A stretch of DNA of 64,000 nt from NCBI RefSeq assembly GCF_002119685.1, contig NZ_CP021108.1:2294001-2358000 (forward strand), read 5' to 3'. Below are positions 7,525 through 15,471 of the stretch, in pieces. The position numbers and the translations under genes are program-made. The notes under the pieces are model-generated. The model made no database searches, was not told where the DNA came from, and saw only the letters and a program-made list of their open reading frames with translations. Numbering within the stretch: the first letter of the stretch is position 1; the number at the start of each line of letters is the position of its first letter. This stretch comes from Bordetella genomosp. 8 (GTDB lineage: Bacteria; Pseudomonadota; Gammaproteobacteria; Burkholderiales; Burkholderiaceae_B).

Positions 7525-8561
7525 TGGTTGACCGAAATGCCCGCGCTTTTGATGATGGGTTCCCAGAAATTCCGATAGGCCCTTATGTTGCTGCCGAACT
7601 GCTCGGTGGTCGAATAGAGCGGTTCCGCGCCATTCTGGCGCAGGAACGCCTGGAATTCGGGATCGGTGACGATCTTCCGTATCTCGGCGTTCAGCCGTTG
7701 CGTGATCTCGGGCGGAAGTCCCGCGGGTCCCAGCACACCGGCCCAGACCGTGACGTCGCCTTGCTTGACGCCCAGGTCCAGCAATGTGGGTACGTCCGGC
7801 AGGACAGTGGAGCGCGTCGCGCCGGTGGTTGCCAGCGCGCGCAGTTTGCCGGCGCGGATCAACGGCAGCGCCGACGGCAGCGTGGCGAACATGGCGTCGA
7901 CGTGTCCGCCCGCGACATCGGCCATGGCGGGGCCGCCGCCCTTGTAATGCACATTGATGATGTTCAGGCCTTCCGATTTACGGAAGACTTCGGCCGTCAG
8001 GTGGTTGGTACTGCCGGCGCCGGACGAGGCAAACGCCAGGGTTCCCGGTTTGGCGCGCGCACGCTTCACCAATTGGGCAAAGTCTTCCTGGTTGGACTGC
8101 GGCGTGACCAGCACGGCCGGGAAATCGACCACCTGCGCGATGGGGGTGAACGAACGATAGGTGTCGTAGGGCAGGTTGTTGTACAGGACGGGGCAGACGG
8201 CGACTTCATTGGCGGTCGCGAACAGCAAGGTGTAGCCGTCGGGCGCCGAGTTCGCCACGTGCGCCGTGCCTATGGTGCCTGAAGCGCCGCCGCGGTTCTC
8301 GACGATCACCGTTTGCTTGAGCGCGGCGCCCAGCCTGGTGGCCAGCGGACGAGCGACCAGGTCGGCCAGGCCGCCTGGCGGGAAGGGGACGACCAGCGTG
8401 ATCGGTTTGGCCGGGTAATCACCCGGGGCGCCCGCAGCGCCTGGCGCCGTTTGCGGGGCCGGGGCGCTGGCGCCGGGGTTCGCGGCGTAGGCACTCGCCG
8501 CGAAGGCGCTCGCGCACAGCGTCGATGTGATGGCGCAAGCCAGTTTGACGGCTAGCTTCAT
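7521..8561 (-). CDS. Bug-family tripartite tricarboxylate transporter receptor
   Basis: A 346-residue periplasmic receptor. The signal peptide ends near SAYA-AN. It is followed by an unusual linker of about 22 residues rich in Ala, Pro and Gly before the mature fold begins at DYPAKPITLVVPFPPGG. Other family blocks are SAPDGYTLLFA, LYNNLPYDTY, NVHYKGGGPAMADVAGG and LPDVPTLLDLG. It is translationally coupled to the MmgE/PrpD gene. The AT-rich 143-bp upstream region (8562-8704) separates it from dadX and probably holds its promoter. The Ala/Pro linker could be a spacer or could indicate that the true signal-peptide boundary is more complex than usual. Confidence 0.93.
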   Translation of the reverse strand: MKLAVKLACAITSTLCASAFAASAYAANPGASAPAPQTAPGAAGAPGDYPAKPITLVVPFPPGGLADLVARPLATRLGAALKQTVIVENRGGASGTIGTAHVANSAPDGYTLLFATANEVAVCPVLYNNLPYDTYRSFTPIAQVVDFPAVLVTPQSNQEDFAQLVKRARAKPGTLAFASSGAGSTNHLTAEVFRKSEGLNIINVHYKGGGPAMADVAGGHVDAMFATLPSALPLIRAGKLRALATTGATRSTVLPDVPTLLDLGVKQGDVTVWAGVLGPAGLPPEITQRLNAEIRKIVTDPEFQAFLRQNGAEPLYSTTEQFGSNIRAYRNFWEPIIKSAGISVNQ

Positions 8562-8704
8562 GTTGTCTCCACGTCGTTCTTTTGAAATCTGCTGCGTGGA
8601 AAAATAGCAAACCAGCTTGCGGAAGGATAATAATTGTTTATTAAGGAATATAGCTGCGCGTTATAAGTCGCAAGGAAGGTGATGTTGCGGCACAGCGCGT
8701 GGGG

Positions 8705-9778
8705 TCAAGAAGATGTGTGAATGCGCCGTACGCGTTTGACGTTGCTGAGTATCTCGTAGGCGATGGTGCCGGCCGCCCTGGCGACGTCCGACACCGGCAC
8801 CTGCGCGCCCCATAACTCGACGTTGCTGCCGATGCCTGCCTGGGGATGGTCGGTGAGGTCCACGGTCAGCATGTCCATGGAGACGCGCCCGATAAGTCGG
8901 CCGGCTTGGCCATCGATGGCGACCGGCGTGCCGTTGGGCGCGTTGCGGGGATAACCGTCGGCGTAGCCCATGGCGACCAGGCCGACGCGCGTGGGACGAG
9001 GGGTGATGAACGTCGCGCCATAGCCCACGGGTTCTCCCGCCGCCAGTTCCCGCACGCCGATGATCTCGCTGCGCAGGGTCATCACGGGACGCAAGGTGGC
9101 GCCGGATGCCGGCAGCGGATCCGCGCCATAAAGCATGATGCCCGCGCGGCCCCAGTCGTGCCGCGCATCGGGCCAGGCCATCAGTCCCGCGGAATTGCAC
9201 AGGCTGCGCGGCCCGGGCAGGCCGGCCGTGGCGGTGTCGAAGCTTTGCATCTGCATTGCGGTCATGTCGCTGTGCGGCTCGTCGGCGCGCGCGAAATGCG
9301 TCATCAGCGTGACCTGCGAGACGGCGGGTATGGCTTGCAGGGCCTGGTGCGCCGCCTTGACTTCGGCGCCGACGAAGCCGGCGCGGTGCATGCCGGAATC
9401 GACCTTCAGCCAGGCATGGATGCCGGCATCGCTCGCGGTCGAGGCTTCCGCCAGCCAGGCGATCTGGTCGCTTCTATGCATCGCCAGCCACAAGCCATGG
9501 CGCACCGCCGTATGCGTTTCCGGGGCATCGAAAGCGCCTTCCAATACCAGGATGGGGGCGTCGATGCCAGCCTGGCGCAGGGCCAGCGCTTCGTCCGTGA
9601 ACGCGACGGCGTAGCCGTCCGCCAGCCCGGCGAGCGCCCGTGCGCATGCCGCCGCCCCGTGCCCGTAGGCGTCGGCCTTCAGTACCGCGAGGACGCGTCC
9701 GCCATGCATCTGGCGAGCGATGGTGTAGTTGCCACGCAGCGCGTCCAGGTCGATGCTCGCATAGGCGGGCCTGCTCAT
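8705..9778 (-). CDS. dadX: Alanine racemase, catabolic type
   Basis: A 357-residue PLP enzyme that interconverts L- and D-alanine. The PLP lysine is K34 in [10 protein letters not shown] and the second catalytic base is Y253 in VGYGATF. The carboxylate site element DSGMHRAG and the GYADGYPR block are present. It is the second gene of a dadA-dadX operon, its ATG overlapping the dadA TGA (ATGA). This arrangement and the divergent Lrp-family gene match the Pseudomonas dadRAX locus, where the racemase supplies D-alanine for oxidation to pyruvate. It may also serve peptidoglycan synthesis if no second alr exists elsewhere, which cannot be seen here. Confidence 0.95.
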   Translation of the reverse strand: MSRPAYASIDLDALRGNYTIARQMHGGRVLAVLKADAYGHGAAACARALAGLADGYAVAFTDEALALRQAGIDAPILVLEGAFDAPETHTAVRHGLWLAMHRSDQIAWLAEASTASDAGIHAWLKVDSGMHRAGFVGAEVKAAHQALQAIPAVSQVTLMTHFARADEPHSDMTAMQMQSFDTATAGLPGPRSLCNSAGLMAWPDARHDWGRAGIMLYGADPLPASGATLRPVMTLRSEIIGVRELAAGEPVGYGATFITPRPTRVGLVAMGYADGYPRNAPNGTPVAIDGQAGRLIGRVSMDMLTVDLTDHPQAGIGSNVELWGAQVPVSDVARAAGTIAYEILSNVKRVRRIHTSS

Positions 9779-11031
9779 GACGCGTACCTGGAGAACTCCA
9801 GTCCTTCCATGGAAATCTCCGGCGTGCGCCCGCAGATCAGGTCGCTGACGACGCGCGCCGAGCCGCAGGCCATGGTCCAGCCCAGCGTGCCGTGGCCCGT
9901 GTTCAGGTAAAGGTCGCGGTAGCGGGTGCGGCCGACGATGGGCGTGCCGTCGGGGGTCATGGGACGCAGGCCGGTCCAGAACTCGGCCCGGGCCAGGTCG
10001 CCGGCGCCGGGATAGAGGTCTTGCAACACCATGGACAGGGTTTCGCGCCGGCGCGGGTTCAGGCGCAGGTCGTAACCCGCAAGCTCCGCCATGCCGCCCA
10101 CGCGGATCCGCTGGCCCAGCCGCGTCACGGCGATCTTGTAGCTTTCATCGAGCAGGGTCGAGGTGGGGGCTACCGATGCGTCGGCGATGGGTACGGTGAT
10201 GGAATAGCCCTTCACCGGATAGACCGGCAGGTCCAGGCCCAGCGGCGCGGCCATCGCGCGCGAGAAGCTGCCCAGCGCCAGTACCGTGCGATCGGCGGCC
10301 AGCACTTTGCCGTCGACGCGCACGCCGGTGACGCGCTCGCCCTCGATGGCCAAGCCGTCGGCCTGCGTCATGAAGCGGAATTCCACGCCTTGCTTCGCGG
10401 CCATCGCGGCGAGCTCGCGCGTGAACAGGTGGCAATCGCCGGTTTCGTCGTTCGGCAGGCGCAGGCCGCCGGCCAGCGCGCAGCGGGCGTGGGCGAGCGC
10501 GGGTTCGGCTTTCGCGACCTCGGCGCCCGGCAATAGCTCGTAGGGTATGCCCGCTTCACGCAGCACCGCGATGTCGCGCTGCGCTGCCTCGAATTGATGG
10601 GGATCGCGGAACAGTTGCAGCAGGCCCAGGCTGCGGCCTTCGTATTCGATGCCGGTGTCGTCGCGCAGCGCTTGCAGGCAATGGCGGCTGTATTCGGCCA
10701 GGCGGAGCATGCGTGCCTTGTTGATCGCATAGCGCGATGCATCGCAATTGGCCAGCAGCTTGCCCAGCCAACGCAGCTGGAACAGGCTGCCGTCGCAGCG
10801 CAGGGCCAGCGGGGCGTGCCGCTGGAACATCCATTTGAGCGCCTTCAGCGGGATGCCCGGCGCCGCCCAGGGCGTCGAGTAGCCGGGCGAAACCTGCCCG
10901 GCATTGGCGTAGCTGGTTTCCAGCGCGACGCCCGGCTGCCGCTCCAGGACGGTGACCCGCGCGCCGGCGCGTGCGAGGTAATACGCGGTGGTGGTGCCGA
11001 TGACGCCGCCGCCCAAGACGACCACATGCAT
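9775..11031 (-). CDS. dadA: D-amino acid dehydrogenase small subunit
   Basis: A 418-residue FAD enzyme that oxidises D-alanine and other D-amino acids to 2-oxo acids and ammonia, passing electrons to the respiratory chain. The N-terminal dinucleotide fold is clear ([20 protein letters not shown], acidic residue in TVLERQ). Other DadA-typical segments are [22 protein letters not shown] near residue 40, [16 protein letters not shown], and the C-terminal [16 protein letters not shown]. It has AAGGGG eight bases before ATG and heads the operon. It is peripheral at the inner membrane in known systems. It is divergent from the Lrp-type regulator, with an inverted repeat in the spacer. Confidence 0.97.
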   Translation of the reverse strand: MHVVVLGGGVIGTTTAYYLARAGARVTVLERQPGVALETSYANAGQVSPGYSTPWAAPGIPLKALKWMFQRHAPLALRCDGSLFQLRWLGKLLANCDASRYAINKARMLRLAEYSRHCLQALRDDTGIEYEGRSLGLLQLFRDPHQFEAAQRDIAVLREAGIPYELLPGAEVAKAEPALAHARCALAGGLRLPNDETGDCHLFTRELAAMAAKQGVEFRFMTQADGLAIEGERVTGVRVDGKVLAADRTVLALGSFSRAMAAPLGLDLPVYPVKGYSITVPIADASVAPTSTLLDESYKIAVTRLGQRIRVGGMAELAGYDLRLNPRRRETLSMVLQDLYPGAGDLARAEFWTGLRPMTPDGTPIVGRTRYRDLYLNTGHGTLGWTMACGSARVVSDLICGRTPEISMEGLEFSRYAS

Positions 11032-11049
11032 GGCCGATGCCCCTTGTTG

Positions 11050-11099
11050 TATAGTGAAAACGCGATTCTATATAGGGAACCGCAGGGTTTTTCGCTATA
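11050..11099. promoter_or_regulatory. Lrp-type operator candidate between dadA and dadR
   Basis: TATAGTGAAAA (11050-11060) and TTTTCGCTATA (11089-11099) form an inverted repeat with one mismatch in 11, flanking a central CTATATAG palindrome (11068-11075). Arms about 39 bp apart around a central AT-rich dyad suit binding by a multimeric Lrp/AsnC protein. The site covers the likely promoters of both divergent genes. Confidence 0.55.
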
Positions 11100-11164
11100 T
11101 TCAACGGGCTGTGCAGTGGATTTGACTACGCCGTGCCGTCTTTATCGAACTGGAACAGAGAAGA

Positions 11165-11629
11165 ATGCGCGCCCTCGACCGCACCGACTACAAGATCCTC
11201 GACGTCCTGCAGAAGGATGGCCGCATCGCCATTACCGAACTCGCCGGCAAGGTGAACCTGTCGGCGACACCGTGTGCCGAGCGCGTGCGCCGGCTGGAGC
11301 GGGAAGGCTACATCCTGGGCTACCACGCGCGGCTGAATCCGCGCGCGCTCGGCCGGGAGTTGCTGGTGTTCCTGGAGATCAAGCTTTCGGCGAAGTCCGG
11401 CGATGTCTTCGACAAGGTGCGCGCGGAATTGCTGAAGGTGCCCGAGGTGCTGGAATGCCATCTGGTGTCGGGCGAGTTCGACTACCTGGTCAAGGCCAGG
11501 CTGACGGCCATGAGCGCGTACCGGCGCTTGCTGGGTGACCTGCTCAAGCGCCTGCCGGCGTCGGCGTCATCGCACAGCTATGTGGTGATGGAGGAGGTCA
11601 AGGAGACGCTGGAGCTGGTGCTGCCCTGA
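11165..11629 (+). CDS. dadR: Lrp/AsnC-family regulator of the dad operon
   Basis: A 154-residue Lrp-family regulator. The N-terminal winged helix (LDRTDYKILDVLQKDGRIAI, then NLSATPCAERVRRLEREGYI) is followed by the RAM ligand-binding domain, with the VPEVLECHLVSGEFDYLVKA signature at about residues 94-113. It is divergent from dadA-dadX. In Pseudomonas the equivalent DadR activates the operon in response to alanine, and the same role is likely here. Length and domain order are normal. The gene symbol is assigned by locus organisation rather than by a protein feature unique to DadR. Confidence 0.93.
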   Translation: MRALDRTDYKILDVLQKDGRIAITELAGKVNLSATPCAERVRRLEREGYILGYHARLNPRALGRELLVFLEIKLSAKSGDVFDKVRAELLKVPEVLECHLVSGEFDYLVKARLTAMSAYRRLLGDLLKRLPASASSHSYVVMEEVKETLELVLP

Positions 11630-11669
11630 GACCCATAAGTCGCGCCGGCCGGCGGCGGGAAGCAGCCGC

Positions 11670-12542
11670 TCAGGCGGGCCGGCTGGCCCAGTACGCCGGC
11701 ATCGCCGAGCAATCGCGATTGCCCTGGCCGTCGGCCACGGCTTCGTCGAAGGCCGACAGCGCGGCCCTGGCCACGGGCAAGGGTGTCCGTCGCGATTCTG
11801 CTTCGGCCAGCATGAGCAGCAAATCCTTGCGCATCGCATTGATCTGGAAGGTCGGCTCCTGGTCCGGGGATCCCGCCAATGCGGCGACCACCGCCGCCGA
11901 CTTGGATCTCAGCACGGCAGGCGCCGCGGCCGTGTCGCCGAACAGGTCCATCAACCACTCGGGATCCTTGCCCAGCCCCTGTATCAACGACAAGGCTTCG
12001 CCCATCGATTGCCAGAACGTCAGCAGCGGCAGATTGACCGCGAGCTTGGCGATGGCGCCGGCGCCGATCGGCCCGATGTGTTCGACGCGCCGGCATACCC
12101 GCCGCAGCACCGGCAGGGCGCGCTCGACATCCGCGGCGTCACCGCCGGCCAGGCCGAGCAATTGGCCTGCTCGCGCCGGGTCCCTGCTGCCGCTTACCGG
12201 GCATTCGACGAACGCGGCGCCAGCCCTGCCGGCCTCCACGGCGAGCGCGCGCTGGGTGGCGGGCGCCACCGTGCTCATCTCGATGAACAGCTTGCGGTGG
12301 CCGCCCGCGAGCAGGCCCGAGTCGCCGGTATAGACGGCCTTCACCGCGTGGTCGTCGAACAGGCTGGAGATCACCACGTCGCAGTGCATCGCGAGTTCGG
12401 CGGGCGACGCGTAACCTGGGTAAGGCGCGTTTGTCCGCCTTTCCGGCTTCCTGTCCCATATCGCGACCACGGCGCCGGTATCCGCCAAGCGGCCCGCCAG
12501 TGCGGATCCCATCGTCCCGTATCCTGCAATCCCGATCTTCAT
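11670..12542 (-). CDS. NAD(P)-dependent 3-hydroxyisobutyrate dehydrogenase-like protein
   Basis: A 290-residue beta-hydroxyacid dehydrogenase. The N-terminal Rossmann motif is GIAGYGTMGSALAGRLA. The substrate-binding segment is ECPVSGSRDPARAGQL (about 113-128), where the family usually has DAPVSGG. The catalytic lysine is K166 in GAGAIAKLAVN, where the family usually has KLxxN. The replacement of DAPVSGG by ECPVSGS hints at a substrate other than 3-hydroxyisobutyrate. It is the last gene of a minus-strand set with an SDR and a PfpI-like protein, 40 bp after the SDR stop, with AAGGAAG before ATG. It is cytoplasmic and reversible in known relatives. Imine reductases share this fold and cannot be excluded. 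Confidence 0.85.
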   Translation of the reverse strand: MKIGIAGYGTMGSALAGRLADTGAVVAIWDRKPERRTNAPYPGYASPAELAMHCDVVISSLFDDHAVKAVYTGDSGLLAGGHRKLFIEMSTVAPATQRALAVEAGRAGAAFVECPVSGSRDPARAGQLLGLAGGDAADVERALPVLRRVCRRVEHIGPIGAGAIAKLAVNLPLLTFWQSMGEALSLIQGLGKDPEWLMDLFGDTAAAPAVLRSKSAAVVAALAGSPDQEPTFQINAMRKDLLLMLAEAESRRTPLPVARAALSAFDEAVADGQGNRDCSAMPAYWASRPA

Positions 12543-12582
12543 CGCTGCTTCCTTCGTCGCGTTCGCCTGGCTGGCGCCGATC

Positions 12583-13338
12583 TCAGATCACCTGGCCGCC
12601 GGAGACTTCGATGCGCTGCGCCGTGATCCAGCGGTTGTCTTCGGACAGCAGGCTGGCGATCATCGGGCCGATGTCGTCCGGCACGCCGACCCGGCCCAAG
12701 GCGATCATGTTGGCGAACTGCGCGTTCAGGTCAGGCATGTCGCGCACCGCGCCGCCCAGGAAGTCGGTTTCTATCGCGCCGGGGGCGACCGTGTTCACCG
12801 CGATGCCGCGGCTGCCCAGTTCCTTGGCCATGTAGACCGTCAGGATTTCGATGGCGCCCTTGGCGGCGGAATAGGCCGAGAAACCCGGATAGGAGACGCG
12901 CGTCAGCCCGGACGAGTAATTGACGATCCTGCCGCCGTCCGCCAGAAGGGGAAGCAGCGCCTGCGTCAGGAAGAAAACCCCCTTGACGTGCACGTTGAAC
13001 AATCCGTCGAACTGTTCTTCCGTGGTGTCGGCGAATGCCGCCATCTCGCCGTGTCCTGCGTTGTTGACGAGATGGTCGAACGTGTCGCGGGACCATTGCC
13101 GGGCGAGTATGCCGCGCAGGGTTTCGGCGAAGGCCTTGAAGCTCGACACATCGGCGACATCCAGGCGCAGCGCTGCCGCCTTGCGGCCCATGGCCTGGAT
13201 CTGGTCGACCACGGCCTGCGCTTCCGCTTCGCCGCTGCGATAGGTCACGATGACGTCGCCGCCGTGGCGGGCGATGCTCAAGGCCGCATTGCGGCCCAGG
13301 CCGCGGCTGGCGCCGGTGATGAGGGCTATCTTGTTCAT
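12583..13338 (-). CDS. Short-chain dehydrogenase/reductase
   Basis: A 251-residue classical SDR. The cofactor motif is TGASRGLG (residues 8-15), NNAG lies near 92-95, and the catalytic residues are S143, Y156 and K160 (YSSG...YSAAK). The basic residue in VTYRSGE after the second strand suggests NADPH preference. The C-terminal ITAQRIEVSGGQVI is typical of SDRs annotated as 3-oxoacyl-ACP reductase-like. The ATG at 13338 has GGAGA nine bases upstream; a longer in-frame extension exists but would overlap the PfpI gene and lacks support. It lies in one transcription unit with PfpI and the hydroxyacid dehydrogenase. The substrate is not identifiable. Confidence 0.92.
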   Translation of the reverse strand: MNKIALITGASRGLGRNAALSIARHGGDVIVTYRSGEAEAQAVVDQIQAMGRKAAALRLDVADVSSFKAFAETLRGILARQWSRDTFDHLVNNAGHGEMAAFADTTEEQFDGLFNVHVKGVFFLTQALLPLLADGGRIVNYSSGLTRVSYPGFSAYSAAKGAIEILTVYMAKELGSRGIAVNTVAPGAIETDFLGGAVRDMPDLNAQFANMIALGRVGVPDDIGPMIASLLSEDNRWITAQRIEVSGGQVI

Positions 13339-13384
13339 GTGTTTCTCCAATTCGGTTGTTGAGGGTGGTAATGGCGCCTGGTGC

Positions 13385-13942
13385 TCACGCATCCAGGGCC
13401 GTGACGATGGCGGCCGCGAATGCCGGAATGTCGGCGGGCATGCGGCTGGTGATGAGCCGGCCGTCCACGACCACCGGTTCGTCGATGACCGTGGCGCCGG
13501 CGTTGGACATGTCGCGGCGCAGGGAATACCAGCCGGTCGCGCGCCGGCCTTGCAGGGCATCGGCCTCCACCAGCATCCATGGGGCGTGGCAGATGGCGGC
13601 GACGGTCTTGTCCTCGTCGATAAAGCGCTTGACGATCTCCACGGCTGCTGGAACCATCCGCAGCGTGTCGGGATTGCTCAGTCCGCCGGGGAGCACCAGC
13701 GCGTCGTAGTCGTCGACGGCCACGTCCTCCAGCAGATGGTCGGGCGTGATGGCTCGCGTCGAATCCTTCGAGGCGCCCGCCTGCTCGTCCCACACGACGC
13801 CGGTGATGGGGGTACGGCTGGGTGAGGCGAGCGAGACCTTGGCGCCCGCGTCCAGCAGCGCCTGCCTGACGTCGAACAGTTCGGATTCTTCGTAGCCGTG
13901 GGTCGCCATCATCAGGACACGGCGGGACTGGATCTGTTTCAT
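13385..13942 (-). CDS. DJ-1/PfpI family protein, type 1 glutamine amidotransferase-like
   Basis: A 185-residue DJ-1/PfpI protein. The nucleophile elbow is AAICHAPW (C118, H119), preceded by DALVLPGGLSNPD. The glutamate that supports the cysteine is in ATHGYEESE (E18 or E19). Members of this branch act as stress-response proteins, deglycase/glyoxalase-like enzymes or proteases of uncertain relevance. It heads the minus-strand operon with AAGGAAA before ATG. A divergent LysR gene lies 116 bp away. Together with two oxidoreductases the context suggests handling of a reactive carbonyl compound, which is inference. Confidence 0.9.
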   Translation of the reverse strand: MKQIQSRRVLMMATHGYEESELFDVRQALLDAGAKVSLASPSRTPITGVVWDEQAGASKDSTRAITPDHLLEDVAVDDYDALVLPGGLSNPDTLRMVPAAVEIVKRFIDEDKTVAAICHAPWMLVEADALQGRRATGWYSLRRDMSNAGATVIDEPVVVDGRLITSRMPADIPAFAAAIVTALDA

Positions 13943-14023
13943 GGGGATTTCCTTGTCGGCTTGGTGTTCGGGTCGGTGATGCGTAATCTATCGGCCGGCC
14001 GCTCACATGAAAAAGACTTTGTT

Positions 14024-14038
14024 TATCTGCCACCGATA
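14024..14038. promoter_or_regulatory. LysR-type operator candidate TATC-N7-GATA
   Basis: TATC (14024-14027) and GATA (14035-14038) form a perfect dyad with a 7-bp spacer, 20 bp before the LysR start and in the spacer shared with the PfpI operon. The spacing matches the ATAC-N7-GTAT type used by BenM/CatM-like LysR proteins. Confidence 0.45.
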
Positions 14039-14058
14039 CATGCGGAGTATGGGGACCC

Positions 14059-14964
14059 ATGGAACTGCGTCATCTACGCTATTTCGTCGCCGTCGCCGAA
14101 GAAGGCAACGTCACGACGGCCGCCTTGCGGCGCCTGCATACGGCGCAGCCTTCGCTCAGCCGGCAGTTGAAGGACTTGGAAGAGGAGGTCGGCGCCGATC
14201 TGTTGATCCGGAATGCCCGGGGCGTCGAACTCACGCCCGCTGGTGTGGCCTTCCTGGAGCAGGCGCGACTGGCATTGAGCCACGCCGCCGAGGCCGTGGC
14301 GGCCGCGCGGCGCGCGGCGCGGCCGCCCAAAGAAAGCTTCACCGTGGGTTTTCTTACGGGGCAGGAAGTCGATTGGCTGCCCGGCATCACCGAGGTGCTG
14401 CGCGACGAGCTGCCCAAGCTGGAATTCAAGGTGACCAGCCTGCAATCGCCCGCGCTGGCCGATGCCTTGCAGCGCGGAGAGGTCGATGCCGGCATATTGC
14501 GCGTGGAGCCCCGGCCGGACCTGCGCTATGAAGTCGTGGCCCAGGAGCCCTTGCTGGTGATCATGCCCAGCGGACATCGCCTGGCCAGCCAGGGCGAGAT
14601 CGATCCCAGCGATCTGGCCGGCGAAACTTTCATCGGCTATTCCGACGTGCCGCACGTGCTGCGCGACGCGGTCGCCGTCTACCTGGCCAAGCATGGAGTG
14701 GCGATCCATCCGCGCTACAAGCTGGACGACTACGGCACGGGCCTGACGCTGGTGACCTCCACCGGGGGAATTACCTTGCTGCCCGCGTATGTGGAACCGC
14801 TGCTGCCGTGGTCCGTGGTCGGCAGGCGGTTGAAGGGCGTGCAGCCGACGATAGACATCGCGCTGGGCTATCGCGCCGACAATTCGTCGCCGGCGCTGGG
14901 GACGCTGCTGGCCAACCTTACACAGTTGAAGGTGTGGGGGCCCAGAGGCGCGCGACGGAAGTAG
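14059..14964 (+). CDS. LysR-family transcriptional regulator (BenM/HcaR-like group)
   Basis: A 301-residue LysR regulator. The helix-turn-helix covers about residues 1-60 (MELRHLRYFVAVAEEGNVTT, then LHTAQPSLSRQLKDLEEEVG), and the effector domain follows. The RYFVAVAEE start and LHTAQPSLSRQ helix are common in the BenM/CatM/HcaR group, which often controls aromatic-compound genes. GGGGACCC precedes ATG. It is divergent from the PfpI-SDR-hydroxyacid-dehydrogenase operon and probably regulates it. The inducer is not inferable. Confidence 0.9.
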   Translation: MELRHLRYFVAVAEEGNVTTAALRRLHTAQPSLSRQLKDLEEEVGADLLIRNARGVELTPAGVAFLEQARLALSHAAEAVAAARRAARPPKESFTVGFLTGQEVDWLPGITEVLRDELPKLEFKVTSLQSPALADALQRGEVDAGILRVEPRPDLRYEVVAQEPLLVIMPSGHRLASQGEIDPSDLAGETFIGYSDVPHVLRDAVAVYLAKHGVAIHPRYKLDDYGTGLTLVTSTGGITLLPAYVEPLLPWSVVGRRLKGVQPTIDIALGYRADNSSPALGTLLANLTQLKVWGPRGARRK

Positions 14965-15068
14965 GCGGGTAAACGCTTCCGCACATCATAGGCGCGACCC
15001 GCAGGCCATCCAGGCTTGGAATCGCCCGGAAATCATCGAGCTGGAACCGGGGTCTCATGGACAAATGG

Positions 15069-15097
15069 GGAAATTTGGGTAAAATGGCCTAAATTCC
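15069..15097. promoter_or_regulatory. Inverted repeat just upstream of the toxin-antitoxin pair
   Basis: GGAAATTT (15069-15076) and AAATTCC (15091-15097) form an imperfect dyad ending 3 bp before the proposed antitoxin ATG. The intervening TTGGGTAAAATGGCC is AT-richer than the surroundings. The position fits autorepression by the antitoxin, the usual control of type II toxin-antitoxin operons. Confidence 0.45.
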
Positions 15098-15099
15098 GT

Positions 15100-15471
15100 A
15101 TGGAGCCCGCCATGGCCGCCCATTCCCGCGCCGCACAGACCTTGGATACCTTGCCGGTCACCCCCGCTTCCGCCGTAAAAAAGGACGGCTGGCGCGGCAT
15201 GATGCGAACGCTGGCTTCCACCGGCAAGCTGGTGGTCACGAACCACAACCACCCGGAAGCCGTCATCCTGTCCACGGCCGAATATACCAAGCTGGTCGAG
15301 GCGGCCGCGGCGTTCGAACAGACCGCTCCCGACCCTCTGGCCGACCTGCGCCGCAAGTTCGACGAGCGGCTGGCGGCACTCGATGAACCCGATGCGGGCG
15401 ACCGCCTCCGTGCCCTTATGACGGGTCCGCCCAAGCTCAAGGGCAAGGTGAAAGCCGGATCCACGTATTGA
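15100..15471 (+). CDS. Putative antitoxin, Phd/YefM-like
   Basis: A small protein of about 123 residues directly upstream of a zeta-like toxin. The segment TLASTGKLVVTNHNHPEAVI, followed by LSTAEYTKLVEAA, matches the Phd/YefM fold. In that fold a short beta sheet and helix dimerise and bind DNA, and the C-terminal part wraps the toxin. The C-terminal 50 residues are charged (PLADLRRKFDERLAALDEPD) and suit toxin neutralisation. The ATG at 15100 is chosen because the dyad operator sits just before it; ATG 15112 is also possible. Its TGA overlaps the toxin start (TGATG). The family call is moderate; the operon arrangement is strong. Confidence 0.7.
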   Translation: MEPAMAAHSRAAQTLDTLPVTPASAVKKDGWRGMMRTLASTGKLVVTNHNHPEAVILSTAEYTKLVEAAAAFEQTAPDPLADLRRKFDERLAALDEPDAGDRLRALMTGPPKLKGKVKAGSTY

